Positions 45,926-54,736 of a stretch of 54,857 nt of DNA are shown in pieces (the stretch's first letter is position 1; each line of letters opens with the position of its first letter). The position numbers were made by a program, and so were the translations under genes. Source of the stretch: Bacillus subtilis (GTDB lineage: Bacteria; Bacillota; Bacilli; Bacillales; Bacillaceae_C); the NCBI RefSeq assembly GCF_008764245.1, contig NZ_VTQV01000030.1, positions 1 to 54,857 on the forward strand. Reading direction: 5' to 3'. Below the pieces are notes generated by a model. The model saw nothing but the letters and a program-made list of their open reading frames with translations, made no database searches and was not told the origin of the DNA.

Positions 45926-46261
45926 TTGAATGACTCTGATTCGACACCCCGAATAGGTCAAATCGTACTTATTAATAAGGGTCGAGATGCAGGACAATTC
46001 GCGATTATCATAAATGCGGCTGATGAGAAATTTGTTCTTATTGCTGATGGCGATCGAAGGAAATTTGATCGTCCCAAGAAGAAGAATATCCAACATCTAA
46101 CACTTTACGACTATGTTTCTTCAGAAGTTCGAGACAGCTTAACAGAGGCGGGTAGAGTAACAAACGGGAAATTGCGATGGGCACTTACCAATTTTGTAGA
46201 AGAGATTCTGGATGTTGTAGAGAAGGGAGACGGATTTGATGGCGAAAGAAGATGTAATTGA
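45926..46261 (+). CDS. KOW domain-containing RNA-binding protein
   Basis: Small basic protein of about 111 residues with a KOW motif: [20 protein letters not shown] and [18 protein letters not shown]. Relatives, sometimes called L14e/L6e/L27e-like, occupy the same position between map and infA in Bacilli; the function is unknown. I chose TTG 45926, five bases after CAGGTGAT; GTG 45911 is possible. Its end overlaps infA by 23 bases. Confidence 0.88.
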   Translation: MNDSDSTPRIGQIVLINKGRDAGQFAIIINAADEKFVLIADGDRRKFDRPKKKNIQHLTLYDYVSSEVRDSLTEAGRVTNGKLRWALTNFVEEILDVVEKGDGFDGERRCN

Positions 46262-46457
46262 AGTGGAAGGGACTGTCGTGGATACTCTGCCAAATGCAAT
46301 GTTCAAGGTAGAGTTGGAAAATGGCCATACGGTACTTGCACATGTTTCGGGCAAGATCCGCATGAATTATATTCGCATATTGCCTGGTGATAAAGTAACA
46401 GTAGAGCTTTCCCCATATGATTTGACACGCGGAAGAATCACATACCGTTTTAAATAA
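46239..46457 (+). CDS. infA: Translation initiation factor IF-1
   Basis: Binds the 30S A site during initiation. The 72-residue OB-fold protein begins [20 protein letters not shown] and has [20 protein letters not shown] and [14 protein letters not shown] 46239 follows AGAAGGGAG; TTG 46236 would add one residue. It overlaps the KOW gene end. Confidence 0.98.
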   Translation: MAKEDVIEVEGTVVDTLPNAMFKVELENGHTVLAHVSGKIRMNYIRILPGDKVTVELSPYDLTRGRITYRFK

Positions 46458-46488
46458 ATCATGCACTCCGAACATAAGGAGGTTTTAA

Positions 46489-46605
<117 letters not shown>

Positions 46606-46625
46606 CAAGGAGGTGCAAGTGAATA

Positions 46626-46991
46626 ATGGCACGTATTGCTGGTGTAGACATTCCACGTGAAAAGCGTGTAGTCATCGCATTAACTTACATTTTTGGAATT
46701 GGCAAAAGCACAGCTTCTAAAGTTCTAGCTGAAGCAGGTGTTTCTGAAGATACGCGTGTTCGTGACTTAACTGATGATGAACTAAGTAAAATCCGTGATA
46801 TCGTCGATCGTTTGAAAGTAGAAGGGGATCTTCGTCGTGAAGTTTCCTTAAACGTAAAACGTCTAATGGAAATTGGTTCTTATCGTGGTCTTCGTCATCG
46901 TCGTGGTCTTCCTGTTCGTGGACAACATACAAAGAACAACGCTCGTACGCGTAAAGGCCCACGTAAAACAGTTGCAGGTAAGAAAAAATAA
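46626..46991 (+). CDS. rpsM: 30S ribosomal protein S13
   Basis: Head protein that contacts the P-site tRNA and L5. The 121-residue protein has [20 protein letters not shown] and the signature [20 protein letters not shown] followed by [23 protein letters not shown] precedes ATG 46626. Confidence 0.98.
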   Translation: MARIAGVDIPREKRVVIALTYIFGIGKSTASKVLAEAGVSEDTRVRDLTDDELSKIRDIVDRLKVEGDLRREVSLNVKRLMEIGSYRGLRHRRGLPVRGQHTKNNARTRKGPRKTVAGKKK

Positions 46992-47019
46992 TCGATCGTA
47001 AAGGAGGTAACAGATTAAC

Positions 47020-47415
47020 ATGGCTCGTAAAACAAAAACTACCACTCGTAAACGTCGTGTGAAAAAGCATATAGAATCAGGCATTGCTCACATTCGTTCT
47101 ACTTTTAACAATACAATTGTTACGATTACAGATGCACAAGGGAATGCTATTTCTTGGTCTTCAGCTGGTGCACTTGGTTTTAAAGGTTCTCGTAAATCTA
47201 CTCCATTTGCAGCACAAATGGCAGCAGAAACAGCGGCAAAGGTTTCAATGGAGCATGGTATGAGATCTCTTGAAGTAACAGTTAAAGGCCCTGGAGCTGG
47301 ACGTGAAGCTGCGATTCGTGCATTGCAAGCTGCAGGACTTGAAGTAACAGCAATTAGAGATGTAACACCTGTTCCACATAACGGATGCCGTCCACCAAAA
47401 CGTCGTCGTGTTTGA
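47020..47415 (+). CDS. rpsK: 30S ribosomal protein S11
   Basis: Platform protein near the mRNA exit. The 131-residue protein has the basic [20 protein letters not shown], then [19 protein letters not shown] and [18 protein letters not shown] precedes ATG 47020. It is followed by a 162-base gap with a strong hairpin before rpoA. Confidence 0.98.
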   Translation: MARKTKTTTRKRRVKKHIESGIAHIRSTFNNTIVTITDAQGNAISWSSAGALGFKGSRKSTPFAAQMAAETAAKVSMEHGMRSLEVTVKGPGAGREAAIRALQAAGLEVTAIRDVTPVPHNGCRPPKRRRV

Positions 47416-47522
47416 TTCTGTATAAATAGCGTATTCCTTGGGTATACTGGGGTACTATATGAATTTAGACTAGTAGAATCAATTCTTCATCCAGTTGTTG
47501 CACAAACGGGAATGTAACATGG

Positions 47523-47551
47523 GGAATTTCGAAAATACCTTTCGAAATTTC
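47523..47551 (+). promoter_or_regulatory. Hairpin in the rpoA leader
   Basis: AATTTCGAAA (47525-47534) and TTTCGAAATT (47540-47549) form a perfect ten-pair stem with the loop ATACC, extended by two more pairs. No T run follows, so it is not a terminator. It ends 26 bases before the rpoA start. Confidence 0.6.
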
Positions 47552-47577
47552 GACGTTTTGAAGGAGGGTATATTTGA

Positions 47578-48522
47578 ATGATCGAAATGGAAAAGCCGAA
47601 AATTGAAACGATTGAGATCAGCGATGATGCCAAATATGGAAAATTTGTTGTAGAACCACTAGAGCGTGGATATGGTACAACTTTGGGTAACTCCTTGCGT
47701 CGTATCCTGCTATCTTCTCTCCCAGGTGCTGCTGTAACATCAATCCAAGTGGAAGGTGTACAACACGAATTCTCTACAATTGAAGGGGTAGTGGAGGATG
47801 TGACCTCTATCATCCTGAACATTAAGAAACTCGCAATGAAAGTCTATTCTGATGAAGAAAAAACATTGGAAATTGATGCTCAAGGTGAGGGTGTTGTCAA
47901 AGCTTCAGATATTTTACATGATAGTGATGTAGAAATTCTGAATCCAGATTTACACATTGCGACACTTGGAAAAAATGCTAATTTCCGTTTACGTATGTCT
48001 GCAAAACGCGGACGCGGTTATACACCGGCTGATCAAAATAAGCGCGAAGATTTGCCAATTGGCGTAATTCCAATAGATTCAATCTTTACTCCGGTTTCCA
48101 GAGTGAATTATCAAGTTGAAAACACTCGTGTGGGTCAAATGACAAACTATGATAAATTAACTTTGGACGTTTGGACAGACGGTAGTATTGGACCAAAAGA
48201 ATCTATTTCTTTAGGTGCAAAGATTTTAACCGAACATTTAAATATCTTTGTCAATCTAACAGATGAAGCCCAAAACGCGGAAATCATGGTTGAAAAGGAA
48301 GAGGACCAAAAAGAGAAAGTCTTAGAAATGACCATTGAAGAGCTTGATCTTTCCGTTCGTTCCTATAACTGCCTAAAGCGTGCTGGGATTAACACTGTTC
48401 AGGAATTATCCAATAAGTCTGAAGAAGATATGATGAAAGTTCGGAATTTAGGAAGAAAATCCTTAGAGGAAGTAAAAGCAAAATTGGATGATCTAGGTCT
48501 CGGCTTACGTAAAGACGATTGA
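47578..48522 (+). CDS. rpoA: DNA-directed RNA polymerase subunit alpha
   Basis: Assembly platform of RNA polymerase. The 314-residue protein has the N-terminal dimerisation domain ([20 protein letters not shown]), a linker, and the C-terminal domain with the [18 protein letters not shown] and [15 protein letters not shown] determinants that bind UP elements. GAAGGAGGG precedes ATG 47578. Confidence 0.98.
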   Translation: MIEMEKPKIETIEISDDAKYGKFVVEPLERGYGTTLGNSLRRILLSSLPGAAVTSIQVEGVQHEFSTIEGVVEDVTSIILNIKKLAMKVYSDEEKTLEIDAQGEGVVKASDILHDSDVEILNPDLHIATLGKNANFRLRMSAKRGRGYTPADQNKREDLPIGVIPIDSIFTPVSRVNYQVENTRVGQMTNYDKLTLDVWTDGSIGPKESISLGAKILTEHLNIFVNLTDEAQNAEIMVEKEEDQKEKVLEMTIEELDLSVRSYNCLKRAGINTVQELSNKSEEDMMKVRNLGRKSLEEVKAKLDDLGLGLRKDD

Positions 48523-48593
48523 TCGTGCTTCACACCAATTTTACAGCTTAATTTATGCTAATAGAATGAACTCAACAAGGGAGGGAAAACGAG

Positions 48594-48956
48594 ATGGCTT
48601 ATAGAAAATTAGGTCGCACTAGCTCACAACGGAAGGCAATGCTTCGTGATCTAACGACTGATTTAATTATTAGTGAACGTGTAGAAACAACGGAGGCACG
48701 TGCAAAAGAACTTCGCTCTGTTGCTGAAAAAATGATTACACTAGGCAAACGCGGGGATCTACATGCACGCAGACAAGCTGCTGCATATGTCCGCCATGAA
48801 ATTGCGGATGAGGAAACAAAACAAGATGCTGTACAAAAGCTATTTGCTGATATTGCACCTCGTTATGCAGATCGACAAGGCGGTTACACGCGCATCATGA
48901 AACTTGGACCACGTCGTGGCGATGGGGCTCCAATGGTGATTATTGAGTTAGTTTAA
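48594..48956 (+). CDS. rplQ: 50S ribosomal protein L17
   Basis: Large-subunit surface protein. The 120-residue protein has [20 protein letters not shown] and the ending [27 protein letters not shown] precedes ATG 48594. Last gene of the S10-spc-alpha cluster, followed by a terminator. Confidence 0.98.
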   Translation: MAYRKLGRTSSQRKAMLRDLTTDLIISERVETTEARAKELRSVAEKMITLGKRGDLHARRQAAAYVRHEIADEETKQDAVQKLFADIAPRYADRQGGYTRIMKLGPRRGDGAPMVIIELV

Positions 48957-48973
48957 TGTACATCTAATAAAGT

Positions 48974-49001
48974 GGAGAGACATATCGCCTCTCCCTTTTT
49001 T
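48974..49001 (+). terminator. Terminator after rplQ
   Basis: GGAGAG (48974-48979) pairs with CTCTCC (48989-48994), nine-base loop, followed by a C and six T. It ends the alpha operon. Confidence 0.8.
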
Positions 49002-49120
49002 AAGATGATTTACTTTTACAATAAGGCCAATACCGTTGCTTTTATGAAACAATCATGAGTATTTCTGTATGTTAATAAAGCTAAAAAGGAGCGTTACGAT
49101 AGGCAGAGAACTGTCTTTGT

Positions 49121-49212
49121 CCTGTCTAGCTCATGCGCCTCCTCCCTGTGCTTCAAGAATCGGAATGGGGACCTAGAAACCTGTTTCCTGGAGTGAGGTG
49201 CAGGCTTTTTTC
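49121..49212 (+). repeat. Degenerate family A repeat upstream of ecfA1
   Basis: CTGTCTAGCTCATGCGCCTC at the left and GAGGTGCAGGCTTTTTTC at the right resemble the ends of family A. GCGCCTC (49135-49141) pairs with GAGGTGC (49195-49201). The T run after it could also terminate transcription. Apart from the rplQ terminator, nothing else is recognisable in this 362-base gap. Confidence 0.4.
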
Positions 49213-49318
49213 TATTTCCAGATTTTTTGAAAATATTCTGGTGTAATAGAGCCTAAAGCATGGATTAAATAGGAAACTTACGGTTTGTTTCAATAGTTGA
49301 GTTGAGAGGAGTAAAAGA

Positions 49319-50167
49319 ATGGGGAAAGAAAAGGAACCAGTGATCTCGATTCAAAATATTTCTTTTAAATATGAAGGCCAAGAGAGGTATGCATTAAATG
49401 ATGTTTCCTTTTCAGTAGAAAAGGGGGAATGGCTTGCGATCGTTGGTCATAATGGATCAGGCAAATCAACACTTGCTAAAATTTTAAATGGTTTACAATT
49501 TCCTGAGTCTGGTAAGGTTTTTGTCGGTAACTACCAATTAAGTGATGAAACAATCTGGGATATTCGGAGACAAATCGGTATGGTGTTCCAGAATCCTGAT
49601 AATCAATTTGTTGGTTCTACTGTTCAAGATGATGTGGCTTTTGGCCTGGAGAACAATGGAGTGCCAGTTTTAGAAATGAAAGAACGGGTCCAAAATGCAT
49701 TGGAGCGTGTTTCCATGGGGGAATTTCTTGACCAAGAGCCACATCATCTCTCAGGCGGACAAAAGCAAAGAGTGGCGATTGCTGGAGTGATCGCTTTACG
49801 ACCTCAAGTGATTATACTAGATGAAGCGACTTCTATGCTTGATCCACTTGGCCGAGAGGAAGTATTAAAGACCATTCGTATCTTAAAAGAAGAACAAGAT
49901 TTAACAGTCATCTCCATTACACATGATTTAGAAGAGGCAGCAAAAGCAGATCGAATGATTGTGATGAATAAGGGAGAGGTATACAAAGAAGGTAGCCCAG
50001 ATGATATCTTCCAGCTTGGCAGAGAATTAATTGATTTAGGCTTGGATCTGCCCTTTTCGATTAAGATGGCACACACATTACGTCAAAAAGGCTTTACTAT
50101 ACCAGAGAAATATTTGACAGATGCGGAATTGGTGGAGGAATTATGGACATTACACTTCGACAAGTAG
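49319..50167 (+). CDS. ecfA1: ECF transporter ATPase EcfA1
   Basis: ATP-binding subunit of the shared energising module for vitamin and metal uptake. The 282-residue protein has Walker A GHNGSGKST, the Q-loop VFQNPDNQF, signature LSGGQKQR and Walker B VIILDEATS with the switch His in ITHDLEEAA. AGAGGAG lies seven bases before ATG 49319. Its end overlaps ecfA2 by 25 bases. Confidence 0.95.
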   Translation: MGKEKEPVISIQNISFKYEGQERYALNDVSFSVEKGEWLAIVGHNGSGKSTLAKILNGLQFPESGKVFVGNYQLSDETIWDIRRQIGMVFQNPDNQFVGSTVQDDVAFGLENNGVPVLEMKERVQNALERVSMGEFLDQEPHHLSGGQKQRVAIAGVIALRPQVIILDEATSMLDPLGREEVLKTIRILKEEQDLTVISITHDLEEAAKADRMIVMNKGEVYKEGSPDDIFQLGRELIDLGLDLPFSIKMAHTLRQKGFTIPEKYLTDAELVEELWTLHFDK

Positions 50168-51012
50168 AATATAAATATCAAATCAATACTCCGTTCGAAC
50201 GACTTGCGATTCAGGATGTAAACCTATCTATCCCCCAGGGGATTTTTGTCGCGATTATCGGCCACACAGGTTCGGGAAAATCTACTATTCTACAACATCT
50301 TAATGCGCTTATTCAACCAACAAAGGGACAAGTCATCATTGGTGATCGTGTCATTGATGCAGAAAAGAAAGAAAAAAATTTAAAGGCGATTAGACAAAAA
50401 GTAGGGATTGTTTTTCAATTTCCAGAACATCAATTATTTGAGGAAACCGTAGAAAAAGATATTTGCTTTGGTCCACTCAATTTTGGTGTGCCTGAAGAAG
50501 AGGCGAAAGAACGTGCTAGAACTTTAATTACTGAAGTAGGACTTTCAAAGGAAACACTAGAGAAATCCCCCTTTGAATTATCCGGGGGTCAAATGAGAAG
50601 AGTCGCGATTGCAGGAGTACTTGCGATGGAGCCAGATGTTCTGGTTTTGGATGAACCAACAGCTGGATTGGATCCAAGAGGCAGAACAGAGATTATGGAT
50701 ATGTTTTACCGTTTGCATAAAGAAAAGGACTTATCGACCATCCTCGTCACTCATAGTATGGAGGATGCCTCTAAGTTTGCGGATGAAATTGTTATTATGA
50801 ACCATGGAAGAGTCGAGCAAGTGGCGGATCCAAGATCAACCTTCTCGGACCCTCAAGCTTTACTAAAATTGGGGTTAGATGTACCAGAAGTTGTGAAGTT
50901 TCAATATTTGTTTGAACAAAGAGCCGGACAAAAGCTAGGCGGAACATGTTTGACGATCGAGGAGCTAGCCGAGGCTATAAAGGAATATCAGAAACGTGGT
51001 GCTCTCTCATGA
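50143..51012 (+). CDS. ecfA2: ECF transporter ATPase EcfA2
   Basis: Second ATPase of the module. The 289-residue protein has Walker A GHTGSGKST, Q-loop VFQFPEHQLFE, signature LSGGQMRR, Walker B VLVLDEPTAGLDP and switch VTHSMEDA. It starts inside ecfA1 and its stop overlaps the ecfT start (ATGA), so the three subunits are translationally coupled. Confidence 0.95.
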   Translation: MDITLRQVEYKYQINTPFERLAIQDVNLSIPQGIFVAIIGHTGSGKSTILQHLNALIQPTKGQVIIGDRVIDAEKKEKNLKAIRQKVGIVFQFPEHQLFEETVEKDICFGPLNFGVPEEEAKERARTLITEVGLSKETLEKSPFELSGGQMRRVAIAGVLAMEPDVLVLDEPTAGLDPRGRTEIMDMFYRLHKEKDLSTILVTHSMEDASKFADEIVIMNHGRVEQVADPRSTFSDPQALLKLGLDVPEVVKFQYLFEQRAGQKLGGTCLTIEELAEAIKEYQKRGALS

Positions 51013-51806
51013 TGGAGAAAATGATATTTGGACGATACATCCCGGGAAATTCTCTGTTACATCGTCTTGACCCACGAGCAAAGTTGCTATTTGTCTTTGG
51101 CTTTATATGTATTATCTTTCTTGCAAATAACATAGCGACTTATGGAGTGGTCCTACTATTAGTCTTGGCGATTCTCCTCTTATCACAGATTAATCTTAAG
51201 TTTTTATTTAATGGCTTAAAAATGATTTTATTTTTAATCGTGTTTACCTTCTTTTTACAACTCTTTTTTAATAAAGAGGGGGATGTACTGTTTTCGATGG
51301 GCTTTATTAACATTCATGAGGAAGGGCTTAGGCAGGGTATTTTTATTTCGTTGCGGTTCTTCTTACTCGTTCTCATTACATCATTATTAACTTTAACAAC
51401 AACACCCATTAGTTTGACGGATGGGCTTGAAAGCCTGTTACATCCTTTAAAGAAGCTACGTTTCCCGGTTCATGAGCTGGCATTGATGATGTCCATTTCG
51501 TTGCGTTTTATCCCTACTTTAATGGATGAAACAGACAAAATTATGAAGGCGCAAATGGCAAGAGGAGTCGACTTTTCTAGTGGATCTTTGAAACAGCGAA
51601 TACAAGCGTTTATCCCCTTACTCGTACCTTTGTTTGTCAGTGCCTTTAAACGCGCTGAGGAATTAGCGACGGCGATGGAAGCAAGAGGCTATCGTGGTGG
51701 CGAAGGCCGGACAAAATATCGTGTGTTGAAATGGCATACTCGAGACACTTTAATTGAATTAGTATTAGTCGTATTAACAATACTATTGATCTTCATAAGG
51801 TCGTGA
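51009..51806 (+). CDS. ecfT: ECF transporter transmembrane subunit EcfT
   Basis: Membrane scaffold that links the ATPases to substrate-binding S components. The 265-residue protein has hydrophobic segments between residues 25 and 135 and one at the end, plus the two Ala-Arg-Gly coupling motifs in AQMARGVDF and AMEARGYRG. I start at ATG 51009 (MMEKMIFGRYIPGNS); the earlier start at 50946 lies within ecfA2. No S component gene is in the window. Confidence 0.95.
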   Translation: MMEKMIFGRYIPGNSLLHRLDPRAKLLFVFGFICIIFLANNIATYGVVLLLVLAILLLSQINLKFLFNGLKMILFLIVFTFFLQLFFNKEGDVLFSMGFINIHEEGLRQGIFISLRFFLLVLITSLLTLTTTPISLTDGLESLLHPLKKLRFPVHELALMMSISLRFIPTLMDETDKIMKAQMARGVDFSSGSLKQRIQAFIPLLVPLFVSAFKRAEELATAMEARGYRGGEGRTKYRVLKWHTRDTLIELVLVVLTILLIFIRS

Positions 51807-51812
51807 TGGTTG

Positions 51813-52565
51813 ATGGAAGAGCTACAACGATATAAAGCAGTGATTTCATATGATGGATCGGCCTTTTCAGGATTTCAAATTCAACCAAATGGGCGCACGA
51901 TTCAAGCGGAATTAGAAAAGGCCTTAGCAAAGATGCATAAGCATCATACGGTTAAGATTGTAGGATCTGGGCGGACAGATGCTGGTGTTCATGCGAGGGG
52001 ACAAGTGATACACTTTGATTCTCCTTTACAGATTCCGACAGAAAAATGGAAAAAGGGATTAAATGCATTATTGTCTGATGATCTTGTGATGATGGATATC
52101 GAAAAGGTTAGCTCAGATTTCCATGCTCGTTTTGATGCAAGTCACAAAACATATAAATACAGGGTATATACCCAAAAGACGAGAGACCCCTTTCGCCATC
52201 ATTTCGCGACACATTATCCGTTTTCGCTAGATTTGGATCAAGTCAAACTTGCTGCGAATCATTTGGTAGGAACTTATGATTTTACAAGTTTCTGTTCAGC
52301 AAAGGCAGAAGTATTGAATAAAGTACGTACAGTGAGTGAGATTAAGGTGGAAAACAAGGGTGATGAGGTCATCTTTACCATTACGGGGAATGGCTTTTTG
52401 CATAATATGGTGAGAATCATCGTAGGAACATTATTAGAAGTTGGATCTGGAAAAAGAAAAGCTTCCGATATGCTTGGAATCTTGCAAGGCCGTGATCGAC
52501 AACTTGCAGGAAAAACAGCGCCACCACAAGGGTTATACTTATGGCAAGTTGAATATAATGGATAG
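51813..52565 (+). CDS. truA: tRNA pseudouridine synthase A
   Basis: Converts uridines 38-40 of tRNA anticodon arms to pseudouridine. The 250-residue protein has the catalytic Asp in GSGRTDAGVHARGQV, plus DFTSFCSAKAE and GNGFLHNMVRIIVGTLLEVG. ATG 51813 is preceded by AAGGTCGTGAT. It is six bases after ecfT and is the usual link between ecfT and rplM. Confidence 0.97.
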   Translation: MEELQRYKAVISYDGSAFSGFQIQPNGRTIQAELEKALAKMHKHHTVKIVGSGRTDAGVHARGQVIHFDSPLQIPTEKWKKGLNALLSDDLVMMDIEKVSSDFHARFDASHKTYKYRVYTQKTRDPFRHHFATHYPFSLDLDQVKLAANHLVGTYDFTSFCSAKAEVLNKVRTVSEIKVENKGDEVIFTITGNGFLHNMVRIIVGTLLEVGSGKRKASDMLGILQGRDRQLAGKTAPPQGLYLWQVEYNG

Positions 52566-52595
52566 ATAGGCTTGTATTCTAGAAAGGAAAGTGTG

Positions 52596-52797
52596 TTGGT
52601 CCAGCTCCAGCGCCCAGCGCCTAGCAAACTTTCGGTACCTGCTTGCGTAAGTCAACATCGATTCATCCTTCGATGTCTAGCTACAGGCGGTAGGGGCTCG
52701 AGGTCAAATAACCCTGAACCTAGGAAGGGAAAAACCGCCCTTCCTAGGTTCAGGAACATTTGCTTGTCGCCCCTAAACAACCGCCTTCCGCTTTTCT
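52596..52797 (+). repeat. Composite family A repeat upstream of rplM
   Basis: The first part (52596-52680) matches copies 1 and 3: CCAGCTCCAGCGCCCAGCG, then GTAAGTCAACATCGATTC. The second part (52685-52797) is a whole element of the copy-2 type: AGGCGG (52685) pairs with CCGCCT (52781), AGGGGC (52692) with GCCCCT (52769), and a perfect 17-pair stem (52713-52729 with 52738-52754) closes on a loop with AAAACCG. It ends CCGCTTTTCTT. A short open frame across it is not coding. Confidence 0.75.
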
Positions 52798-52832
52798 TGT
52801 TAACAACTTAACCAGGTGTATTGATTTTTTTC

Positions 52833-52861
52833 TTGACTTTACGGCTGAAAAACGGTAAGAT
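52833..52861 (+). promoter_or_regulatory. rplM-rpsI promoter
   Basis: TTGACT (52833-52838), 17 bases, TAAGAT (52856-52861). The roughly 90-base leader that follows holds a small hairpin around ATAAGCCCCGGAAACTTAT (52888-52906), which may correspond to the known L13 leader of Bacilli. Confidence 0.7.
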
Positions 52862-52958
52862 ATCCTATGGTATTGTTTTAATTCCATGATAAGCCCCGGA
52901 AACTTATTATGATGAAAATAAATACGAACTTGGAATTTTTAATTTAGGAGGGTAATGA

Positions 52959-53396
52959 ATGCGTACTACGTATATGGCTAAAGCCAGCGAGATTGAACGT
53001 AAATGGTACGTGATTGACGCCGAAGGTAAAACACTAGGTCGTCTTGCTACTGAAGTTGCGTCCATCTTGCGCGGTAAGCACAAACCAACTTTCACACCGC
53101 ATGTGGACACAGGTGACCATGTTATTCTAATTAACGCTGAAAAAATCGAACTAACAGGCAATAAACTAAATGATAAACTTTACTACCGTCATACAGGATA
53201 TGCTGGTGGATTAAAAACAAGAACTGCATATGAAATGCGTACAAAATATCCAGAGAAAATGTTGGAGCTAGCTATTAAAGGTATGCTTCCAAAAGGAAGT
53301 CTAGGACGTCAAATGTTCAAAAAATTACATGTGTATGCTGGAGCTGAGCATCCACATCAAGCACAACAACCGCAAACTTACGAGCTTCGCGGATAA
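52959..53396 (+). CDS. rplM: 50S ribosomal protein L13
   Basis: Early 23S-binding protein. The 145-residue protein has [40 protein letters not shown] and [26 protein letters not shown] precedes ATG 52959, and the length matches Bacillus subtilis. It is in an operon with rpsI, 18 bases downstream. Confidence 0.98.
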   Translation: MRTTYMAKASEIERKWYVIDAEGKTLGRLATEVASILRGKHKPTFTPHVDTGDHVILINAEKIELTGNKLNDKLYYRHTGYAGGLKTRTAYEMRTKYPEKMLELAIKGMLPKGSLGRQMFKKLHVYAGAEHPHQAQQPQTYELRG

Positions 53397-53414
53397 TAAA
53401 GGGAGGGAAATAGA

Positions 53415-53807
53415 TTGGCACAAGTTCAATACTATGGCACAGGTCGCCGTAAGAGCTCCGTTGCTCGCGTACGCTTAGTACCAGGTGATGGCCGTATCGT
53501 AATCAACAATCGTGAAGTAGAAGACTACATTCCATTTGAAACATTGCGTGAAGTGATCAAACAACCACTTGCAGCAACTGAAACACTTGGAAGCTATAAT
53601 ATCTTAGTAAACGTAAATGGTGGAGGTTACACAGGACAAGCAGGCGCGATCCGTCATGGAATCGCTCGTGCGCTACTCCAAGTAGACCCTGAGTTCCGTA
53701 GCCCACTTAAGCGTGCAGGTCTCCTTACGAGAGATCCAAGAATGAAGGAAAGAAAGAAATATGGACTTAAAGGTGCGCGTAGAGCTCCTCAGTTCTCAAA
53801 ACGTTAA
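53415..53807 (+). CDS. rpsI: 30S ribosomal protein S9
   Basis: Head protein whose C-terminal arginine touches the P-site tRNA. The 130-residue protein has [38 protein letters not shown] and the ending [17 protein letters not shown]. The start is TTG 53415 after GGGAGGG. An intrinsic terminator follows. Confidence 0.98.
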   Translation: MAQVQYYGTGRRKSSVARVRLVPGDGRIVINNREVEDYIPFETLREVIKQPLAATETLGSYNILVNVNGGGYTGQAGAIRHGIARALLQVDPEFRSPLKRAGLLTRDPRMKERKKYGLKGARRAPQFSKR

Positions 53808-53826
53808 TAAATCAACACTTACAAAT

Positions 53827-53856
53827 CCCTCAACCACCTATGGTTGGGGGTTTTTA
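53827..53856 (+). terminator. rplM-rpsI terminator
   Basis: CCCTCAACC (53827-53835) pairs with GGTTGGGGG (53842-53850), nine pairs with one G-U, then five T. Confidence 0.9.
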
Positions 53857-54051
53857 CTGTATATGCGGTGCTTTAAAAACAGGGGAAAATTCACACGTAG
53901 CATACACGTAACATACAAGTAGCAGACAAATAATTTAGAGAAAAAGAAGCTGTGATTTTGAAAATAAGTTTGATACAATTACATTGATAAGATGGATTGG
54001 GATAGTGCAACAAACGGGCCATTTTGTTAAATACACTAAGGTGGTGAAATG

Positions 54052-54321
54052 ATGAGTAAAGATGGAGGTATGTTTGAAAAATTTATCGAAGACGAAATGA
54101 TGGATATTGAAACATTTAATCTCATTTACGATTTTGTTGCATTGGATAATTTCCGTCAAGGTGAGTATGAAGGCAATATGTTTGTTATTAGAAAGATAAA
54201 TGCCAATCATATACAGTTAGAAGATGAAGTAGCGACAGAAAACACCTCCATTCCAACGGTATATACATATACAAAAAAGAAGTTTCTATCGCTTTTACAA
54301 TCACATAAGCAAAGTTTGTAA
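54052..54321 (+). CDS. Hypothetical protein, 89 residues
   Basis: I do not recognise this protein. It is acidic in its first half (MFEKFIEDEMMDIETFNLIY), has no signal peptide or membrane segment, and ends with a basic stretch (YTYTKKKFLSLLQSHKQSL). AAGGTGGTGA lies before ATG 54052 (ATG 54049 is also possible), and an extended -10, TGATACAAT (53971-53979), may be its promoter. It occupies the place after rpsI where Bacillus subtilis has ybaJ. The binding site and promoter support a real gene. Confidence 0.7.
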   Translation: MSKDGGMFEKFIEDEMMDIETFNLIYDFVALDNFRQGEYEGNMFVIRKINANHIQLEDEVATENTSIPTVYTYTKKKFLSLLQSHKQSL

Positions 54322-54413
54322 ACTATGCCAGAATCGGGCGCGATTGTTTAACAACAAAAGGAGGAAAATGGTCAAACCTTTTTATAAAAATTGTATATCA
54401 TTTCACAAAGAGA

Positions 54414-54451
54414 GAATCCATTTTGATCAATCCTTTTTTCAAAATGGATTC
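54414..54451. repeat. Perfect 12-base inverted repeat after the hypothetical gene
   Basis: GAATCCATTTTG (54414-54425) and CAAAATGGATTC (54440-54451) are exact reverse complements around a 14-base T-rich loop. GTCTTGTTT follows on the + strand. It may terminate the gene upstream. Confidence 0.55.
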
Positions 54452-54515
54452 GTCTTGTTTAGGGTATTATCCGGGCTTGTCATGCCTTTCTGATCAAACT
54501 TTGTTTCAAAGCTAC

Positions 54516-54562
54516 AAAAAGCAGCTTTCTTATAGCCTATCAATTGCCATAAGAAGCTGCTT
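54516..54562 (-). terminator. Minus-strand intrinsic terminator
   Basis: AAGCAGCTTTCTTAT (54519-54533) pairs with ATAAGAAGCTGCTT (54549-54562) with one bulged base. On the minus strand the stem is followed by five T, so it terminates transcription running leftward. No minus-strand gene is visible to its right within the window. Confidence 0.55.
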
Positions 54563-54617
54563 GATATCTTTATGCGTATAAACTTGTTTATGGCAAACTA
54601 ATAATGTAGGGATTGGC

Positions 54618-54659
54618 ATTTAATTTATGTATGGCCCGTAGGGCATACATAAATTAAAT
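54618..54659. repeat. Near-perfect 19-base inverted repeat upstream of the transposase gene
   Basis: ATTTAATTTATGTATGGCCC (54618-54637) and GGGCATACATAAATTAAAT (54641-54659) pair along 19 positions with one extra G and a three-base loop GTA. It probably lies within the left end of the insertion sequence, though the element's boundaries cannot be set here. Confidence 0.65.
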
Positions 54660-54681
54660 ACGCCACTTGCCAACTCCTCCA

Positions 54682-54731
54682 AATAACTTTAAACTCCTCG
54701 TTGGACCAACAACGTTCGACAGGAGGTTATT
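54682..54731 (+). promoter_or_regulatory. Hairpin that covers the transposase ribosome-binding site
   Basis: AATAAC (54682-54687) pairs with GTTATT (54726-54731), CTCCT (54694-54698) with AGGAG (54721-54725), and CGTTG (54699-54703) with CAACG (54710-54714). The 3' arm is the AGGAGG site used by the ATG at 54737. Confidence 0.55.
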
Positions 54732-54736
54732 AGGAG

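Noticed and set aside
49319-51806. ecfA1A2T as a complete new transporter
   Set aside because: It is the well-known shared ECF energising module; substrate-binding subunits are encoded elsewhere.
52572-52811. 79-codon frame between truA and rplM
   Set aside because: It lies entirely in the composite family A repeat and has no credible start signal.
54585-54610. Left terminal repeat of the IS21-like element
   Set aside because: TGTTTATGGCAAACTA could be the end, but without the right end of the element it cannot be confirmed.
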